From Acorus gramineus (Eukaryota; Streptophyta; Magnoliopsida; Acorales; Acoraceae), in NCBI GenBank assembly GCA_030737835.1, contig CM060850.1:21819615-21883614 (forward strand): DNA of 64,000 bases. Direction: 5' to 3'. Positions within the stretch are counted from its first letter, which is position 1. Every line of letters starts with the position of its first letter. A model generated the notes under the pieces. That model saw only the letters and a list, made by a program, of their open reading frames with translations. It made no database searches and had not been told where the DNA came from. The translations under genes and the position numbers were made by a program. Positions 58,977 to 64,000 of the stretch are shown in pieces.

Positions 58977-59178
58977 GCCCCCCTCAAACTCATGGTGGAT
59001 CATACAAGGTGAGTTTGCGAATGAGGAACTGAAATCGAGGAACTGGATGTGACTTCGTAAAGAAATCAGCAAGCTGCTCTGCAGAGGAAATATGTGGAAG
59101 TGATACTGTCTTTGCAAGGTAGTGCTGACGAACGAAGTGACAGTCGATCTCAATGTGTTTGGTCCTTTCGTGAAAGAC

Positions 59179-62100
59179 CTAATTGCTGGCTATCTGAATA
59201 GCAGACCGGTTATCACAATAAAGAGGAGTAGGACCAGTCATAGTGACTCCTAAGTCCACCAAGAGACGTCTAAGATGAACAATCTCCTTGGTGGTAATAG
59301 CCATGGCACGATACTCAGCCTCAGTGCTGGACAGGGAAACAACTTCCTGTTTCTTGTTGCGCCAAGAGATGATGGAATCTTCAAGAAATATGCAGAACCC
59401 AGTGGTAGAGCGTCTCGTGGTCGGATCTCCAGCACAATCGGCATCAGTGTAAGCTCTAAGAACCAAAGTGAAAAAGGATGACAGATACAGCGATCTAGTG
59501 ATAGTACCACGTAAATATCTGAGAATACACATAAGAGCATCATAATGCACTGATCGAGGGGTTGAGACAAAGTGACTAACAATGCTAACAGCATGAGCAA
59601 TGTCAGGTATGGTGATGCAGAGATACACAAGCTGACCCACAATCTGTCTGTATCTAGTAGGATCTGGAAGAAGCTCACCCTTTGTAGGACGAAGCTTCAC
59701 ATGAAGCTCGAGAGGAGTATCCGCACTACGGGTATCGGAGAGGGCAGCACGCTCTAACATGTTAGCTGTATACTTCTGTTGAGAAAGCAGGATCCCACGG
59801 TCACTCTGTGCAATCTCAAGACCAAGGAAGTAGCGAAGAGTACCAAGATCCTTCATCTGAAACTGTCGACTGAGGTGATTCTTGACCAGAGTAATACCAG
59901 CGGAGTCATCGCCAGTTATAATCATGTCATCAACATACAAAAGAAGGATTACCCGCCCCTGCGATGAGGATCGCACAAACATAAAGTGATCCTGGTGGCT
60001 CTCAACAAAATCAGCTGTCAGAATAACACTACGAAAACGCTCAAACCAGGAACAAGGAGCCTGTTTCATTTCGTATATAACTCACCGAAGATGACAAACA
60101 TGCTGAGGAGGAGTGCTAAGACCTGGAGGTGGCTGCATATAGACAACCTCAGATAGGTCACCGTGAAGAAAGGCATTCTTCACATCCATCTGAAAGAGAG
60201 GCTAGCGACGAACAACAGCAACAACAAGGTGAGTAAGAACAGTGGTCATCTGAGTGACAAGTGCAAACGTCTCCTCATAGTCAATACCATACTCCTGGTG
60301 AAACCTCGAGCAACAAGACGAGCTTTATACCAATCAATGGACCCATCAGGACGATGCTTGATCTTGAAGATCCATTTGCAACTAATAGGTGTAACACTAT
60401 CTGGAAGGGGAACAACATCCCAAGTCTGTGTCTGCTCAAATGCATGAAATTCCTCTATCATGTCCTGCTTCCACTCAGGGTACTCGACTGCCTCGCGGTA
60501 AGAATGGGGCTCACGGTGGGCATGTATAGCTGTGAGATAGGCCTGAAACTGTAGAGAGTAGGTAGTGACAGATGCAAAACCAAACTGGTCAGGTAGTCCC
60601 GAGTTGTGACTGAATCGGGAAGGGGGGTGATGTGCACACTGAGGATAACGAGGCAAAAGCTGAGGATCCACGGCAGGAGGAGGCGCGTCAGGCGTGGGAG
60701 TCGGAGGACCAGCGGAAGTATCTTCAGTAGAGGAAATAAGAGACACACTGGGAGGAGAGGGTGGATTATCTGCAGGAGTGTCAGGTTGAGAAGCAGGGGT
60801 AGGAATAGACTCTAGTGCAACAGGTAGGTCAGGAAAAGGAAGAGATGTAATAAGAGAGACTTGAATAGGAGAATGTATAGGAGAGACCTGAACATGAGAG
60901 TGCACGGGAGGAGAAGACGAAGTGGATGAAGAAGAAAAATAGGGAACATCCTCGACAAAGGACACATGACGAACGATCCAAAATCGATCTCCAACAGGAT
61001 CATAGCAACGACAACTCTTGTGTTCGAAGCTAATCCCCAAAATACACACTTTACTGACCGAGCGACCAACTTGGTGCATTGATGAGGAGGGAGAAGCACA
61101 AAACACGTACATCCAAATGTGCGGAGTATTCTATAATCAGGGTGAGAAGAATAAAGACGCTCAAGAGGAGTCATACCGGAGAGGACAGAGGAGGGGGTGA
61201 TATTGATAAGATGGACAAAAAGAAGAGCAGCCTCAGCCCAGAACGTACTGGGGACTGAAGAGGAAAGTAAGAGCACGTGTTGTCTCAAGAATATGACGAT
61301 GTTTATGTTCAGCAACCCCATTTTGCTCATGAATATAGAGGCATGATTGCTGAAAGAGGGTGCCATGAGAATGAAGAAGAGAACGCATCGTAGAAGAGAT
61401 GTATTCTCGAGCACAATCAGACCTAAAAGTTTTGATACGAGCTTGAAATTGGGTATAAATCATATAGGTAAAAATCTCATAAATTATGGAAACATCAGAA
61501 CGATGACGCAATAAATAAATTCAAGTAAAACGAGAGTAGTCATCAATAAAACTAATATAATAAGAAAAACCACTCTTTGAGGTTACATGAGATGGGCCCC
61601 AAATGTCAGAATGAACAAGCTCAAATGGACTAGAGGACTGATTATTACTAGGACTAAAGGGAGTAGCCACAGGTTTGGCTAATTTATAGCCCTCACAAAC
61701 ACAAAGTGGAGGAAAAGCAACATGACCTAAGACACCAGACTGAAATAGTTCTTTGAGACGAGACTCAGACACATACCTAACCTTCGATGCCACAAATCGA
61801 CATCAGAAGTGACACTACCACAGAAGACAGATGGATCAGGAACGGGAAGACGAAGATACTCCACGTAATAAAGTCCACCAAGCCTACATCCAACGCCAAT
61901 CCTCTGCCCAGAATCACACAATCGACTAATAGATATAAGATTCATGCAAAGGTCAGGGGCATACAAAACAAATGGTAATGAAAGATGTCCTGTAGGGTCA
62001 GAGGTGGTAGTGATCGATTCACACTGCGTGATGACTAAAAGAGAGCCATCTATAGTATGAATCGTGGGCAGGTGTGAAGGTGCTGGTGAGCATGCAGTGA

Positions 62101-63200
62101 GGACAGAACTGTCCGGTGTCATGTGATGTGAAGCACCTGAATCAAAAATCCAATGAACAGGAGTACCCGAAGTAGTAGAGAAAGCAGAGGGAGTAGAAGA
62201 ACCAGAAGGAGGTTTCTACACGATCAGCTGATCGAGGCTCTATCCGATACGCCCAAGCTGATCTGTGTAGGAAGACGGAGCATCAGTAGCAACAACAACA
62301 GAAGTATAGGGAGCAGTGGGGCGACGCTATCCTCTTCCTTTTGGTCCAAAGCGCTTTTCGTGATGAAGCTTCCAACAGTCGACGATTGGATGTCCAGTCC
62401 TCTTGCAGTGAGCACAAAGTGTATTCTTTCGAGAGGAGCCTGTGAAAGTCGTAGGAGGAGTAGCTGCCAAGACACCCTCATAAGTGGAAGATGGAGTGGA
62501 CTGGCGCAATGCAATGGTGCAAAGATGAGTCTCCTCAGTGACAACGGATTCTAGTCGAGGAAGTGGATCTCGATGTATGAGTTGACCTGCCAATATGGAA
62601 AACTTTGGATGAAGAGCCATTAGATACTGGTACAACTCGCAACAATCACGAAAAGCTTCTCGCTCGGCGGGAGTGGCCATCGGTCTAGGCTCAAGCGTAC
62701 GAAGCTCCCTGAAGTTCACCCTCATGCGGCCATATAGAGTCTGAGCAGATAGATCACCTTGAGTAGCAGTCTGAGTCTCGATCAGAAGTTGATATTCACG
62801 AGCACTGCTTTTCTCTACAAAGCGATTACTAAGATGAGTCCATAGTGCAGTGGACGATGAAAAACCAGTGAGATTTGCACGGATCGAACGATCAACATAG
62901 TTGATCAAATAGGAGCGTACGCGTCTGTCCCGTGTGTGCCAAGTGATATATGTCGGGTCTTGATCAGAAGGTTGCACAATAGAACCATCAATATAACCGA
63001 CAAGATTACAACAATCGAGAGCGTTGTGTACTGTAATGTGCTAGGGTGACCAGTCGTCGACAGAATTGAGAGGAAAATCCGTCGAGTTTGGAAGATTGTC
63101 CCGAAAATTCTCAAAACATGCAATTTGAGAGAGAGTAGCAGTCTGAGAGAGATCATCCATCTTCAAAGTTGGTGGCGGAAGAGTAGAGTCATCGTTAGTT
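59179..63200 (-). pseudogene. gag-pol remnants of copia C
   Basis: All copia pol domains plus gag are recognisable in order, as listed for the element. The gag part (LINYVDRSIRANLTGFSS; ALWTHLSNRFVEKSSAREYQ) shows what a capsid region of this lineage looks like. Broken, with several breaks. Confidence 0.88.
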
Positions 63201-63349
63201 TCTGACATTGTACAGAACCACTCGGATGAGGATCAGAAACAAACGAGGATGTAGAGCATAAAAAATTGTGCAAAATAGACTCTTGGATCACTTTAATCGG
63301 ACTTCCGGAGAGGAAGTTATGACCGATTTAATGATTCGAAGTCTCAAGG

Positions 63350-64000
63350 AGGTGAAGGAGGCGGCGGAGAGCGGCCGGTGGGGCAAAGGGTGGCCGGAGG
63401 AGCCGGAGGGCGGCCGGAGGTGACCTGAGGGCGGACTAGGGTCGGGTGCCTGGCCAAGTTCGCAGATCTGGGTCGGGTCAGAGTTGAATGTTGTGCCGGG
63501 TTCGTGGATCCGGGTCAGATGTGTGGAGCCGGGTTAGTCGCTGGACAGGGTCCCGGTCAGATGCTAGGCCAGGGGCGGACGGATGCTGGGCATGCGCTAG
63601 TGGGATCCCAGGAAACTCAGGATCGTGAGCTAGCAGTTACAGGGACACGTTTGCGCGTCTAGGCTCATGAAAAAATGCCTGAGAGATCCGGGATTCTGTC
63701 CGCGACAAGATCCGGGACAGGGTCCCGAGAAATCCGAGCTAATAAGTGCAAATCTGCGCGTGCGCGGATCAGGTGAAGCGGCAGGCGCACGGGCAGGGCG
63801 AGGTAGGACACTCGAGCACTGTAGGGCAGGTGCGCGGATTAGGCGACGCGGCAGAGCGCTCGGGTAGGGCGCAGCAGGGACAGGCGCGGTAGGGTGTGAG
63901 CTTGGGCAAGGCGCTCGGGCAGGGCCAGGTGCGGCAGGGCAGGCGCTCCGGCAAGGCACGGTAGGGCGCGCGCTCAGGCAAGGCACGACAGGGCAGCGCC
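63350..64000 (-). repeat. GC-rich leader block of copia C
   Basis: Repeats of CCGGGTC, GGCGGCCGG and CAGGGC words. It shares GAGATCCGGGAT and GATCCGGGACAGG phrases with the copia B leader. Open frames across it are Arg/Ala/Pro-rich and show no protein motif. Confidence 0.65.

Larger units (their letters stand above)
58852..64000 (-). mobile_element. Ty1/copia LTR retrotransposon, cut by the window edge (copia C)
   Basis: The 3' LTR is 58852-58976 (125 bp, TGTTAG...TTTAACA), next to a C-run purine tract and the CTCAAACTCATGGTGG phrase shared with copia B. Minus-strand parts in order from the right are a GC-rich leader (63350 on), a gag with UBN2-type capsid domain and zinc knuckle CAHCKRTGHPIVDC (about 62330-63200), protease (about 61850-62120), integrase (about 61230-61800), reverse transcriptase with LLYVDDMIITG (about 59850-60550) and RNase H (59180-59700). 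The 5' LTR is beyond 64000. It is a broken fossil with several breaks. Same lineage as copia B. Confidence 0.92.

Overview
The window is nuclear DNA of a flowering plant, most likely a non-grass. The evidence is three spliced plant host genes with GT-AG introns, long AT-rich intergenic DNA, and nested plant-type transposons (Ty1/copia and Ty3/gypsy LTR elements, a Mutator-like DNA transposon, a SINE). No prokaryotic features, rRNA, tRNA genes or CRISPR arrays were seen. Exon models come from reading frames and GT-AG signals by eye. Family assignments come from recognising motifs, not from database searches.

Host genes. (1) 8002-15499 (+): a mitochondrial MscS-like mechanosensitive channel (MSL1), six coding exons, 552 aa. 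(2) 37615-45711 (+): a plastid-targeted DUF819 multi-pass membrane protein, six exons, 440 aa. (3) 50853-54301 (-): a BEL1-type TALE homeodomain transcription factor, four exons, 526 aa, with one GC-AG intron and a (TC)30 tract upstream. A weak candidate exon of another minus-strand gene lies at 1085-1243.

Mobile DNA fills the space between and inside these genes. A Ty1/copia fossil (1464-7309) abuts the MSL1 leader. A second copia (15748-20455, 126-bp LTRs) sits in the MSL1 3' flank. A 15.7-kb Mutator-like element (20937-36666) follows. It has a transposase and, 77 bp behind it in the same orientation, a complete-looking six-exon plant mobile domain (PMD, MAIN/MAIL-like) gene. A Ty3/gypsy element with 3.18-kb LTRs (24659-34179) is nested in the transposase. 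A TRIM-like short LTR element (42058-43558) lies in a DUF819 intron. A 1-kb deletion derivative of the same MULE family (46935-47971) keeps only the end of the PMD gene. A decayed copia patch lies at 49150-50260. Another short-LTR copia starts at 58852 and runs off the right edge.

The most interesting features are the MULE with a PMD gene as cargo and its array of palindromes just inside one terminus; the small derivative keeping PMD exon sequence; a 25-bp duplication that gives MSL1 a decoy start codon with the same context as the real one; and GC-rich leaders in the short-LTR copia elements inside otherwise AT-rich DNA. MSL1, DUF819 and BEL1 have no evident pathway in common. Their adjacency looks like ordinary plant gene order stretched by insertions.
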